Below, one piece after another: positions 27,312-34,331 of a stretch of DNA of 34,331 nucleotides. Origin of the DNA: Verrucomicrobiales bacterium (lineage in GTDB: Bacteria; Verrucomicrobiota; Verrucomicrobiia; Limisphaerales; UBA9464); the NCBI GenBank assembly GCA_027490985.1, contig JAIXXC010000177.1, positions 1 through 34,331 of the forward strand, in the 5' to 3' direction. Positions within the stretch are counted from its first letter, which is position 1. Each line of letters opens with the position of its first letter. The notes under the pieces were generated by a model. The model worked only from the letters and a program-made list of their open reading frames with translations. It was not told the origin of the DNA and did not search any database. A program made the position numbers and the translations under genes.

Positions 27312-28319
27312 ATGAGTCTCTCCGCACTCCTGCGCTGGCCGCTCTGGTGCTGGCTGCTGATCCTGCCCGGACTCGCCCTGGGTGACGCCTCGGTGAAGCC
27401 CAAGAGTGCGGGCACAGGTGGGCGGGTTCTCTTCGAGACCGGCTTCGAACGCTTCGAGGGGTATGACCCCGCGCTGGATCTGGTGGATGCGCTGGGGAGG
27501 GGACAGAACGGTTGGATGGCCGTGGGTCACGGCGGCAACGGACTGCTCACCAATCTCACGAGCGACTTCACGGGCCAGTACGCCTACATCGGCTATCAGG
27601 GACCGACCAACCGCGACACCAGCGTCAATCTGTTCCGCCCCTTCCAATTCGTGCCCGACACCAACGCCCTGCCGGTGGTGGTGTTCCAGGTGACCTTCAG
27701 CCTGCGGGACGACTCCCCGTCGGCCGCCGCGGCCGACGACTTTCGCTGGAGCGTCTACACTCCCGACGACCACCGCCTGTTCACCCTCGACTGCCATGGG
27801 CCCGGCCAGTCGATCAACTACGCCCTCGACGACTCCAAAGGATTCATCGGTGCCGGATACCAGTTCGAATACGGCGTCGTGTACGAGTTGGAAATCACCA
27901 TGAGCTTCGGCCGGAACCGCTGGTCGGCCTCACTCAATGGCACCCCGGTGGCCTATGAATTGCCGTTGAGCACGCGGCTGGCCCACCCGTCCCTGGGCAG
28001 CGTGGATGCGGTCTGGGCTGCCAACCCCAAAGGCACCTGGAACGACAACTACATGCTCTTCGATGATTACCGCATCGTGGCCTACCCGCCGAATGCCGTG
28101 GCTCCCTTGATGGAACTGGCCGGATTGGATGACCGGGGCCGTCCGCGAATCCGGATCTGGGGTGAACCGGCGGTGCGTTATCGGATCCAATCCAGCAACG
28201 ACCTGCAGACCTGGGTCGACCGCGACACCGCGGTGGCCACGGCTCCGGAGGGGCTCGCCACCTGGACCGATCCTCAACCGACCGCGACCCGCTTCTACCG
28301 GGCCATAGCCCTGCCCTGA
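27312..28319 (+). CDS. Secreted protein of unknown function with verrucomicrobial C-terminal module
   Basis: This is a 335-aa protein with a signal peptide MSLSALLRWPLWCWLLILPGLALG. The body (about 35-250) starts FETGFERFEGYDP and is rich in beta-type sequence (FQVTFSLRDD, YEFEYGVVYELEITMSFG, FDDYRIVAY); the layout recalls concanavalin/LamG-like folds, but I cannot assign one firmly. The C-terminal ~70 residues have the recurring module VRYRIQSSNDLQTWVDRD ... TRFYRAIALP, seen widely in exported verrucomicrobial proteins and also, in variant form, in the TIG protein here. It lies 30 bp after the Trp-rich lipoprotein gene and is likely cotranscribed. Its 3' end overlaps the convergent comEC by 25 bp. 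No SD is visible. Confidence 0.82.
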   Translation: MSLSALLRWPLWCWLLILPGLALGDASVKPKSAGTGGRVLFETGFERFEGYDPALDLVDALGRGQNGWMAVGHGGNGLLTNLTSDFTGQYAYIGYQGPTNRDTSVNLFRPFQFVPDTNALPVVVFQVTFSLRDDSPSAAAADDFRWSVYTPDDHRLFTLDCHGPGQSINYALDDSKGFIGAGYQFEYGVVYELEITMSFGRNRWSASLNGTPVAYELPLSTRLAHPSLGSVDAVWAANPKGTWNDNYMLFDDYRIVAYPPNAVAPLMELAGLDDRGRPRIRIWGEPAVRYRIQSSNDLQTWVDRDTAVATAPEGLATWTDPQPTATRFYRAIALP

Positions 28320-30736
28320 TCGGGCTGGTCCAATCGGAACCGGAGCGTGCCCGACGCGTCGCGCACCTCCAACCGGTCAGGCCGGCATTGCAGCTCCAGG
28401 GCTCCGATCCGTTCGGTCCAGAGCGTGGTGAACGATCGGTCCCGAAGCCGTCGACGCAGGGCCGCCGGACTCCGCTCCTGGGCGGGCCGATCGCCGGTCG
28501 CCACCACCAGCAGGCGGGGATTCACCTCGGTCAACCACGAGTCCGAGACCGCCTCCCCCGAAGCGGGTATACCCGTGATGAGCACGTCCGCGGCCAAGGA
28601 TCCTTTTCGACGCCGGATCAAGGCCCGTTGCCCTTCGGCCCCCAGATCCGGAGCGATCACGACCCGCCAACCGGCCACCTCCAGCGACAGCACCAACGCG
28701 CCGTCATCGGACCGGGTGAAGGCATCGGCCCCATCGGGATGGAGCACGGGCATGGCCGCCACGGAGTCACCCTGCTGAACGCGTCGGACGGGAATCGCGT
28801 TGGAGGCGGCCAGCGCATCGAGCCCCCGGAACGCCGGCGATCGGCTCCGCCCCACGGGCAGCACGAGCTGTCGCGGCCGGGCTCGGGCGACCACCTCCGG
28901 GACGCCTCCCATGTGACGGACATCGCCGTGGGAGACCACCACCGTCGGAATCCGATCGACGCCCCGGGTCTGCAACCACGGCAACACCATGGCCTTGGCG
29001 GTCGCCGCATCACCCGTGTCCAGAAGCACATCGCCGGAGCTTCCCGGACGTTCGATCCACACCGCTTCGCCCGAGCGGAACACCGTGACGGTCGCCTCGG
29101 GCCGATCGATGCGCGGCGCAGCCACCAGCAGCACGAGCCACAGTGCAGCGCCCCACCACCACAGCCTCTGGCGGCGCGGCCCGTCGACCCGACCCGAGGC
29201 CGCGGCCCCCCAGAGGATCGCATAGGGAATCCACACCCAGGCGCCCGGGGATGCGGCCGACCACCATCCCCCGGGAACCGCCTCGCAAGCCCGGCTGGCC
29301 GCCATCATTCCGTGCATGCCGACCCACGCGGCGGCATTCCAGAGTTCGGTCCCCACCGGCAACCCCATCGACAGCGCATTGGCGATCAGCACCAGACTGC
29401 TGAGCGGGACCACCACCAGGTTGGCCACCACCGAAATGGCGCTGACCAGATGGAAGCATTCCACCGCCATCGGCCACGAGGCCACCCAGGCGGCCAACCC
29501 GGTGACGCACCCGCGGCAGAGCCCCCGCTCGACCCCTTCCCAGAGCCGTCGGCCGAAGGACCACCGGGAGGGCAGTTGCAGCGGATCAGGCCGCCAGGGT
29601 CGGTGCTCCATCCACCACGCCTCCCACCGCGCGGGAAACACCGCCAAGGCCGCCACCACCAGGAACGACAGCAGGAACCCCGCCTGGAAGAGTTGCCCAG
29701 GTTCGCCGATCAAGATCAGCAGGGCGGCCAACGCCAGCGAATTGAGCAGATCGCCCGGGCGCTCCAGCATCCACGTGCCCACCACCACCGAGGTCATCAC
29801 CGCCGAGCGGACGGCCGAAGGCTGCCACCCGGTCGCCGCCACGTAGAACCAGATCAGGGGCAGGGACAACCCGCCGCAGAGAGCTCGGCTCCAACCCAAC
29901 ACCCGGAAGGCTTGCACGAGCAGCACGGCGATGAGCGCGATGTGGAGGCCACTGATGGCGAAGACGTGAAGGGTGCCCGACCGCATGAAGCCGTCGTCGA
30001 CGTCACCGGCCAGACCGGTCCGCCACCCGAGGGCCATGGCCCAGATCAGACGGGTGGCCCCGTCTTCGGGCAGTCCCTGGGAGAGGCGTCGCCGGGCCCA
30101 GCCCAAGAAACGTTCGCTCCAGGGAACCGAGTCGAGCGCTCCGGGTCCCAATTCCCAGTCGGCCGGCGCCTCGCACCGCACCTGGAGCCCGATGCCCTGT
30201 CGCCGCAGGTAGGTGGCATAGTCGAACAATCCGCGCACCGCCGGGCCGGGCGGTGGTGACACCAAGCCCGAGATTTCGACCGATTGACCCCGGAAAAAGC
30301 GACCATCGGGCACGCCCTGACTGCTGACCTGGACCACTCCCGAAGCCGGCATCCAGGCTCCGCCTTGAGGACACCACCCGGTCACCTCGAGACGCACCAT
30401 CGTCCGTTCGACCCACTGCCCCTTGCGCTCCGATAGCCGCACCGACGGCGTCTCGGCCAACCGTCCTCGAACCCGCCCCAGTTCCCCTTGGGCATCGATG
30501 TGCCAGCGCAGGTCATCCGGAGAAAGGGGCCACTGGGTCGCCTGATACGCCAGCGCCCCGGCACCGAACAAGGCCAGCCCGATCCCGGTGGCGAACCAAC
30601 GCGGCCACAACCCGGCCAAGGCCAATCCGAGCAGGGCCGCCGTCAGAGAACCGCGCCCCCAATCGCCCGGGCAAACCTCGGCGGCCCAGATGCCGGCCGA
30701 GACACAGAGCGCGGGGATGAGCAGCGGGCGTCGCAT
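28295..30736 (-). CDS. comEC: ComEC/Rec2-type DNA uptake channel protein
   Basis: This is an 813-aa inner-membrane protein starting MRRPLLIPALCVSAGIWAAE. It has the three ComEC parts: an N-terminal DUF4131/OB-like region (about 30-190, LGRVRGRLAETPSVRLSERKG...), a central Competence domain of many membrane helices (about 215-510; GTLHVFAISGLHIALIAVLL is the family block), and a C-terminal metallo-beta-lactamase-like domain with VVVSHGDVRHMGG (HxDxxH) at about 600. ComEC moves single-stranded DNA across the inner membrane in natural transformation, and the C-terminal domain is thought to degrade or process the other strand. A GGAGG four bases before the ATG is one of the clearest SDs in the window. 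The VanZ gene ends 42 bp upstream. No comEA or comF is in view. Confidence 0.95.
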   Translation of the reverse strand: MRRPLLIPALCVSAGIWAAEVCPGDWGRGSLTAALLGLALAGLWPRWFATGIGLALFGAGALAYQATQWPLSPDDLRWHIDAQGELGRVRGRLAETPSVRLSERKGQWVERTMVRLEVTGWCPQGGAWMPASGVVQVSSQGVPDGRFFRGQSVEISGLVSPPPGPAVRGLFDYATYLRRQGIGLQVRCEAPADWELGPGALDSVPWSERFLGWARRRLSQGLPEDGATRLIWAMALGWRTGLAGDVDDGFMRSGTLHVFAISGLHIALIAVLLVQAFRVLGWSRALCGGLSLPLIWFYVAATGWQPSAVRSAVMTSVVVGTWMLERPGDLLNSLALAALLILIGEPGQLFQAGFLLSFLVVAALAVFPARWEAWWMEHRPWRPDPLQLPSRWSFGRRLWEGVERGLCRGCVTGLAAWVASWPMAVECFHLVSAISVVANLVVVPLSSLVLIANALSMGLPVGTELWNAAAWVGMHGMMAASRACEAVPGGWWSAASPGAWVWIPYAILWGAAASGRVDGPRRQRLWWWGAALWLVLLVAAPRIDRPEATVTVFRSGEAVWIERPGSSGDVLLDTGDAATAKAMVLPWLQTRGVDRIPTVVVSHGDVRHMGGVPEVVARARPRQLVLPVGRSRSPAFRGLDALAASNAIPVRRVQQGDSVAAMPVLHPDGADAFTRSDDGALVLSLEVAGWRVVIAPDLGAEGQRALIRRRKGSLAADVLITGIPASGEAVSDSWLTEVNPRLLVVATGDRPAQERSPAALRRRLRDRSFTTLWTERIGALELQCRPDRLEVRDASGTLRFRLDQPDQGRAMAR

Positions 30737-30778
30737 GGGGCCTCCGCCTGCATCGAACGATTTCCGCAGAAACCTGAA

Positions 30779-31309
30779 TCAAATCTTCCCGAGCGGCTCG
30801 GTTCCCGCCGCTCCGCCGGCCGATCCTTCGGTCGTTCCTGGCCGCCGTGCACGCCCTCGCCAGAAGGCCCAGGCCAAAACCAATCCCAGGACAGCCCCAC
30901 CGGCGTCGATCAGGACATCCCAAGGGGTGCCCACCCGAGTCGGCACAAAGGTCTGATGCCATTCGTCGGAAATCGCGTAGATCACCGCGAGTCCCCAGGC
31001 CCCGGCGGCGGCCCGCCACGGACGGGCAGGGGCCTCGGAAGCCGTCTGCATCGCCAGGAACGTCCGCCAAGCCAGCCAGGCCAAGACCGCATACTCCGAC
31101 ACATGGGCTGCTTTGCGGATGAGGAAAAGGACCTCGTCGAGGCGCTGAGGGGAAGCCTGCGGCATGAGCCAGCGCAGGATCGGTCCCAGAAGGCGCGAAC
31201 CCCGCCTCCCCGATCCCGAATCGGCCGAGGCCCAGAAGATCACGGCCATCCACAGCACCAGGGGCCCCCAGTACCGGAGTCGCTTGAATGCCCCAGACAC
31301 GCGCCGCAT
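30779..31309 (-). CDS. VanZ-family membrane protein
   Basis: This is a 176-aa protein from the ATG at 31309; the track uses a TTG at 31342. About four membrane helices are expected (YWGPLVLWMAVIFWAS near the N-terminus; VLGLVLAWAFW near the C-terminus). The VanZ blocks are IRKAAHVSEYAVLAWLAW and AISDEWHQTFVPTRVGTPWDVLIDAGGA, with the conserved K-x-x-H-x-x-EY and DE-x-x-Q-x-F-x-P-x-R patterns (here DEWHQTFVPTR). VanZ was named from low-level teicoplanin resistance, but most members have no known function and no van cluster is present. It is the upstream neighbour of comEC by 42 bp and probably shares its transcript. Confidence 0.9.
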   Translation of the reverse strand: MRRVSGAFKRLRYWGPLVLWMAVIFWASADSGSGRRGSRLLGPILRWLMPQASPQRLDEVLFLIRKAAHVSEYAVLAWLAWRTFLAMQTASEAPARPWRAAAGAWGLAVIYAISDEWHQTFVPTRVGTPWDVLIDAGGAVLGLVLAWAFWRGRARRPGTTEGSAGGAAGTEPLGKI

Positions 31310-31425
31310 CAGAGCAAGCCCACCCCCCTGCGGAAAGGTCAAAGGCGCCTCAGCGACCGGGGTGGACCACGGCCCGCACGGGATGACGGATCAGACCCGA
31401 TGCTCGGCCCCGTCGACCTGAGCGA

Positions 31426-32241
31426 TCACTTCTGACCGCGACCGTCGTCCACGGGCCAATTCCCGATCTCGGGATGCGCTTCGTTGTCGTTGTTCCACCG
31501 CGCACGCCAAGTGGTGCTGAGCGGGTTGACCACCTCACGCCGCAGAGCCGACTCGGCATGACCATCGGCGAACATGATGTTGCAGCGCAGATTGTGGCGT
31601 TTGGCCGGCCACTGGTCCTTCTCCTTCGGATCGATGTTCCCGTCCCACGACCGGTCGGTGAGACTGTCGGCGAGCATGATCATGTCGGACGGCGCCTTCA
31701 CCCGGCTTTCCGGCATCTCCGGCTGGCTCGGCGGATTGATGTCACCGCCCAGACCCAATTGCTGGCCGAGGTCGGGAGTCGGATTGCGGAGTCCCCAATC
31801 GTTGTACCCGAAGCTGAAGCGCGAACCGGAACCCGAAGCGAGCACCAGATTGATGCCCTGCGGGAAGGTCTTGTTCACATTGGTGTCCCACTGGGCATCC
31901 TTGGGGTTGGCCGGGCAGTAGAACGAGGCCCGGTTGGTTCCCATTTCGCCGAACAGACGCAGGGGCCAGAGGTAGTAGAACTCGGGCACTTTGATGCAGC
32001 CCGGATACTTCTGGTAGTTCTGCGTGTACATCGCCGTGGCGATGCCCATCTGGCGCTGGTTGTTGATGCAACTGATGCCCAGCGCCTTGGCCTTCGCCTT
32101 GGCCAGAGCCGGCAGGAGCATGCCCGCCAGGATCGCGATGATGGCGATCACCACGAGCAATTCGATCAGCGTGAACGCGGCGGAAGGGCGACGCACGGAC
32201 TCGGGGGCGGATGAGGGAATCATGGCAACCGGGGGCTTCAT
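31426..32241 (-). CDS. Prepilin-like protein with N-terminal methylation motif and H-X9-DG motif
   Basis: This protein has 271 aa from the ATG at 32241; an in-frame ATG at 32223 is possible, and the track start (32754) runs into another gene. The class III-type signal [21 protein letters not shown] is followed by [12 protein letters not shown], so a prepilin peptidase would cut before Phe; the -1 residue is Ala rather than the usual Gly. Near the C-terminus the sequence [12 protein letters not shown] fits H-x9-DG exactly. This family (DUF1559-like, PulG-related) is strongly expanded in Verrucomicrobia and Planctomycetes and may form pseudopili or secretion fibres. The gene lies between DUF3293 and vanZ-comEC on the minus strand, 116 bp before vanZ. 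Confidence 0.92.
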   Translation of the reverse strand: MKPPVAMIPSSAPESVRRPSAAFTLIELLVVIAIIAILAGMLLPALAKAKAKALGISCINNQRQMGIATAMYTQNYQKYPGCIKVPEFYYLWPLRLFGEMGTNRASFYCPANPKDAQWDTNVNKTFPQGINLVLASGSGSRFSFGYNDWGLRNPTPDLGQQLGLGGDINPPSQPEMPESRVKAPSDMIMLADSLTDRSWDGNIDPKEKDQWPAKRHNLRCNIMFADGHAESALRREVVNPLSTTWRARWNNDNEAHPEIGNWPVDDGRGQK

Positions 32242-32309
32242 CGGGAGGTTCTGAGCGTGAATACAATCAGGTCTTGGAGAAGACCGCCATGTGAATGAAG
32301 CACGGCCAC

Positions 32310-32738
32310 CTATTCGGGAACCACCCGCCACGGACCCAGAGTCTTGCCGAAGCCGGTGCGTGCACACCAGCTGCCCAAGGGTTCGGCGCTGCCGTCGTGA
32401 CAATCCACGAGACTCAAGGCATCGCCTTCCACCCAGAACACGGCCGCCTGTCCCCATCGTCGTCCGAGAGCCACCGCCTCGGCCATGGATCCGGTCGCCA
32501 CACCCCAACCCGGCTCTTGATGGCGGAAATCCGGCGAGCCTCCGATCAGACGGAACCGGGGCCAACCCAGCCGATCGAGCTCGGCGAGCAACCCTTGATC
32601 GGCCTCCTGATTCTCGGCCTCGGAGCAGAGACGATCCCCGGGATTGCAGGCCGTCACGATGGCAAAGCGAGGAAACCGATGGAGATCGCGAGGATCGATG
32701 GCGCAGCAGAATCGGGCCGTTCGGTATGCGGGATTCAT
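32310..32738 (-). CDS. DUF3293 domain-containing protein
   Basis: This is a 142-aa soluble protein, close to the usual DUF3293 length. The family pattern is visible: [20 protein letters not shown] near the N-terminal third, followed by [21 protein letters not shown], then [34 protein letters not shown]. No biochemical role is known. It has the high third-position GC expected of real genes here, and the ATG at 32738 fits. A run of six G lies about 11 nt before the start and may act in ribosome binding. The prepilin-like gene starts 68 bp downstream on the same strand. Confidence 0.85.
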   Translation of the reverse strand: MNPAYRTARFCCAIDPRDLHRFPRFAIVTACNPGDRLCSEAENQEADQGLLAELDRLGWPRFRLIGGSPDFRHQEPGWGVATGSMAEAVALGRRWGQAAVFWVEGDALSLVDCHDGSAEPLGSWCARTGFGKTLGPWRVVPE

Positions 32739-33352
32739 GAAAGCCCCCCGTCATCGCACAGTACCGACGCGATCGTTCGACACCCGCCGAAACCGTGGCC
32801 GCCCCGTTTCCGGATACCGTGTGCAGGATTCACCCGAGCAGAACGAACCCGAAGACCCAAGGATCGCCTCAAGCGGGTTCGAACCGGGAAACACAGGCCG
32901 ACCTCCTCGTCCGCCCCGAGGGCCGTCATGGGATCGCCCCCCGGAGCGCCCGAAGACGGCGGCGGCTGAATCAGGCCGAATTCCGAGGTGTTGCTCGGCA
33001 ATACAAACCCGAAGCCTGCGAGTGACCGATTCATGACTCACGTTGGTGGAGGTCTCGGGCCGCCGGAGTCCGGCTGCTCCCCGCAGATTCACAGAAAGGT
33101 CTTCAGGACCCATCCCAAGCGGGATTCAAGTCGGATCCAAGTGGTCTTTGAGCCGAGTCGATCCTTCTGACCTGATACCGGTCAGGATCGGCCGCGTGCG
33201 GCACCCGGTCAAATCGAACCAACAACCCCTGGGCTGCGCTGAGCCAGCCATCCTGGAAAAACGCCTCGAGTGAGAACTCTTGGCTCACCGGTCGACCGCA
33301 TCACCGACTCAATGGGCGTGCCCGCGTCTCTTTGGCACCCCTCACCGATGCC
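32739..33352. other. 614-bp region without a convincing gene
   Basis: Short ORFs exist on both strands but have mixed third-position GC (about half for the 61-codon minus ORF at 33103-33288), unlike the strong GC3 of the true genes, and show no recognisable motifs. The only clear structure is the hairpin at 33157-33192. The region separates DUF3293 from the FHA gene, both on the minus strand. A degenerate gene or an RNA is possible. Confidence 0.65.
33157..33192. repeat. Strong hairpin with 3-nt bulge
   Basis: The outer stem CGATCC/GGATCG, extendable by a G.T and a G-C pair to eight, continues after a TTC bulge into TGACC/GGTCA with a 7-nt loop. It lies about 160 bp downstream of the FHA stop on the minus strand. 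No U-tract follows, so it is not a classical terminator; a structured RNA or operator is possible. Confidence 0.5.
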
Positions 33353-33844
33353 TCAAGGATTGGGCGAGCCGAGATTCAGGAACGCGAAGACAAGCGCTCC
33401 GATGATGATCAGGAGCAGAACACCCCCGACCGCGAAGAACACCTTGTTGGCCTTGTTCGACTTTTTTGAAAACGCCGTCGCGCCCGACGCGGCCGTCGCA
33501 CCGGAGTCACCCAGCTTCACCGTCTGGCGTGGGGCCTCGGTCTGCTTCTTGCCGGTTTCGAATCGCAGCTGGACCTGTCCCAGCCGAAGAATCTGCCCGG
33601 GTCGGAGCGTGGCCTCCTTGTCGGCAGCCAACTGCAACTCGTTGATGAAACTGCCGTTGGTGGATCCGAGATCCTTGACGATCACATCATCGCCCTTGAG
33701 CCAGAGCTCGCAGTGATGGCTGCTCACGCTCGCCTCGGGAATGCACAGAGAATTTCCCTCGATCCTTCCGACTGAAGCCTTATCGGCATTCACCTCGAAG
33801 CTGAGGCCGGTGAAGCCCTCTGTCAGAACTGTGAGTTTCGCCAT
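33353..33844 (-). CDS. Tail-anchored FHA-domain protein
   Basis: This protein has 163 aa from the ATG at 33844 (MAKLTVLTEGFTG); the track start adds five residues. Residues 1-85 form an FHA domain, with VGRIEGNSLCIPEASVSSHHCEL (G26-R27, S42, H43) and DLGSTNGSFIN (S61, N63, G64), the residues that bind phosphothreonine peptides. A Ser/Thr/Ala-rich linker (about 95-130) follows, then one hydrophobic helix KVFFAVGGVLLLIIIGALVFAF at the extreme C-terminus. The FHA domain is expected to face the cytoplasm, where it could read Ser/Thr kinase signals; no kinase gene is in the window. It is divergent from the small ORF at 33971. A TTGACT-N14-TAGTTA pair upstream is a poor promoter match because of its short spacer. 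Confidence 0.92.
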   Translation of the reverse strand: MAKLTVLTEGFTGLSFEVNADKASVGRIEGNSLCIPEASVSSHHCELWLKGDDVIVKDLGSTNGSFINELQLAADKEATLRPGQILRLGQVQLRFETGKKQTEAPRQTVKLGDSGATAASGATAFSKKSNKANKVFFAVGGVLLLIIIGALVFAFLNLGSPNP

Positions 33845-33970
33845 AATGCGGTGTCCCAATGTCTAACTATCCCTTCCCGGCGGAGTCAAATGCCGATTCT
33901 TGACCCGTCGATAAAAGGCACAGACACGGTCAGACAGTCTTTGTCCATCCCATTCCCCTAAATTGAGCGC

Positions 33971-34222
33971 ATGATTCGATGGAAACGGTGGACCACCCGC
34001 AACCCGCATGAGCGCGTGATCGCTCAGTTTGGCGCGGGACGACTCATCCGCTGTGATGGGATGCGCTACGAACTTCGGGGTGGCAACGACTGGGATTTGG
34101 CTGCTGCCCGCGAGTGGGGGGCTCACTTCCTTCATGAGGCCATCATCGACCGCCCACCCGGCCCCTCGGCGATCGGAACCCGCCGGTCCTGTCACCGGCC
34201 CACCGCGTTCGCGGGTCGCTGA
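33971..34222 (+). CDS. Small hypothetical protein (83 aa)
   Basis: I do not recognise a named family. The first ~60 residues look protein-like: basic start MIRWKRWTTRN, then GAGRLIRCDGMRYELRGG and DWDLAAAREWGAHFLHEAI, which suggests a small beta strand pair followed by an amphipathic helix. The last ~20 residues are Pro/Arg-rich and less convincing. Third-position GC is intermediate. There is no SD, as usual here. The ATG at 33971 lies 126 bp from the divergent FHA gene. It could be a real small cytoplasmic protein or a chance ORF; the opposite-strand ORF looks worse. Confidence 0.5.
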   Translation: MIRWKRWTTRNPHERVIAQFGAGRLIRCDGMRYELRGGNDWDLAAAREWGAHFLHEAIIDRPPGPSAIGTRRSCHRPTAFAGR

Positions 34223-34331
34223 CCGATCCTCCTGGATCCCAACCCGGCAGAGCTCCGCCCCCTGCCGATGCGTCAACCTCTGCGACGACGACGACTTCTT
34301 GGAGGGAGTATCCCGATCGAGGATTTGCCGC
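34223..34331. other. Window end, no supported gene
   Basis: An ATG at 34268 opens a 21-codon frame that runs off the window (MRQPLRRRR...). A minus-strand frame is also open from the edge. Neither can be judged from so little sequence. Confidence 0.5.

Noticed and set aside
28388-31435. Plus-strand ORFs of 623 and 315 aa opposite comEC and vanZ
   Set aside because: Composition is dominated by His/Pro/Gln/Arg/Gly and there are no motifs; they are antisense to clear membrane proteins.
32735-33288. Minus-strand ORFs of 99, 120 and 61 aa in the gene-poor gap
   Set aside because: They overlap one another in different frames, lack local codon bias and show no recognisable motif.
33863-34276. Minus-strand ORF that may extend off the window end
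   Set aside because: Arg/Gly/Pro-rich and without motifs; the plus-strand 83-aa ORF at 33971 looks more protein-like.

Overview
The window looks like chromosomal DNA from a high-GC, Gram-negative member of the Verrucomicrobiota, most likely of the Limisphaerales/Pedosphaera type. This is inferred from gene families and not from a marker gene. The evidence is an lpxD gene (lipid A, hence an outer membrane), a prepilin-like protein with an exact H-X9-DG motif, a large DUF1549/DUF1553 protein, two DUF5009-type acyltransferases, secreted proteins with an 'S-x-DL-x-x-W ... FYR' type C-terminal module, and an imuA-imuB-dnaE2 mutagenesis cassette. Most starts lack a Shine-Dalgarno sequence. No rRNA, tRNA, CRISPR array, transposase or phage gene was seen.

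Layout. 1-4070 (minus strand): an orphan FlgL-like protein, an orphan ParA/MinD-like ATPase, purH, and a SpoU/TrmH RNA methyltransferase cut by the window edge. 4299-8352 (plus): purN, a membrane-anchored alpha/beta hydrolase, and two tandem paralogous DUF5009/NagX-like acyltransferases. 8396-8875 (minus) is an Lrp/AsnC regulator, divergent from a secreted PQQ-type beta-propeller protein (8993-10258, plus). 10298-16651 (minus): an S9 peptidase, two copies of a structured ~115-bp repeat, lpxD, and the DUF1549/DUF1553 protein with an embedded discoidin-like domain. 16856-22195 (plus): imuA-imuB-dnaE2. 22249-24399 (minus): a secreted IPT/TIG-repeat protein. 24816-28319 (plus): a Trp-rich, Pro/Ala-rich putative lipoprotein and a secreted protein. 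28295-32738 (minus): DUF3293, prepilin-like, VanZ and ComEC. 32739-33352 has no convincing gene but holds a strong hairpin. 33353-33844 (minus) is a tail-anchored FHA protein, and 33971-34222 (plus) is a small unknown ORF.

How the genes work together. purH and purN are two formyl-transfer steps of purine synthesis, placed on opposite strands around the FlgL/ParA pair. ImuA, ImuB and DnaE2 form a translesion mutasome; ImuB shows the expected loss of the Y-family catalytic acidic residues. The tandem acyltransferases keep the histidine corresponding to the HGSNAT active site and may act on envelope or imported glycans together with the upstream hydrolase. ComEC beside a prepilin-like gene hints at DNA uptake, but the association is weak. 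I saw no clearly novel multi-gene system. The best leads are the twin structured repeats, the FlgL-like/ParA pair, the tandem acyltransferase unit and several palindromic candidate operators.
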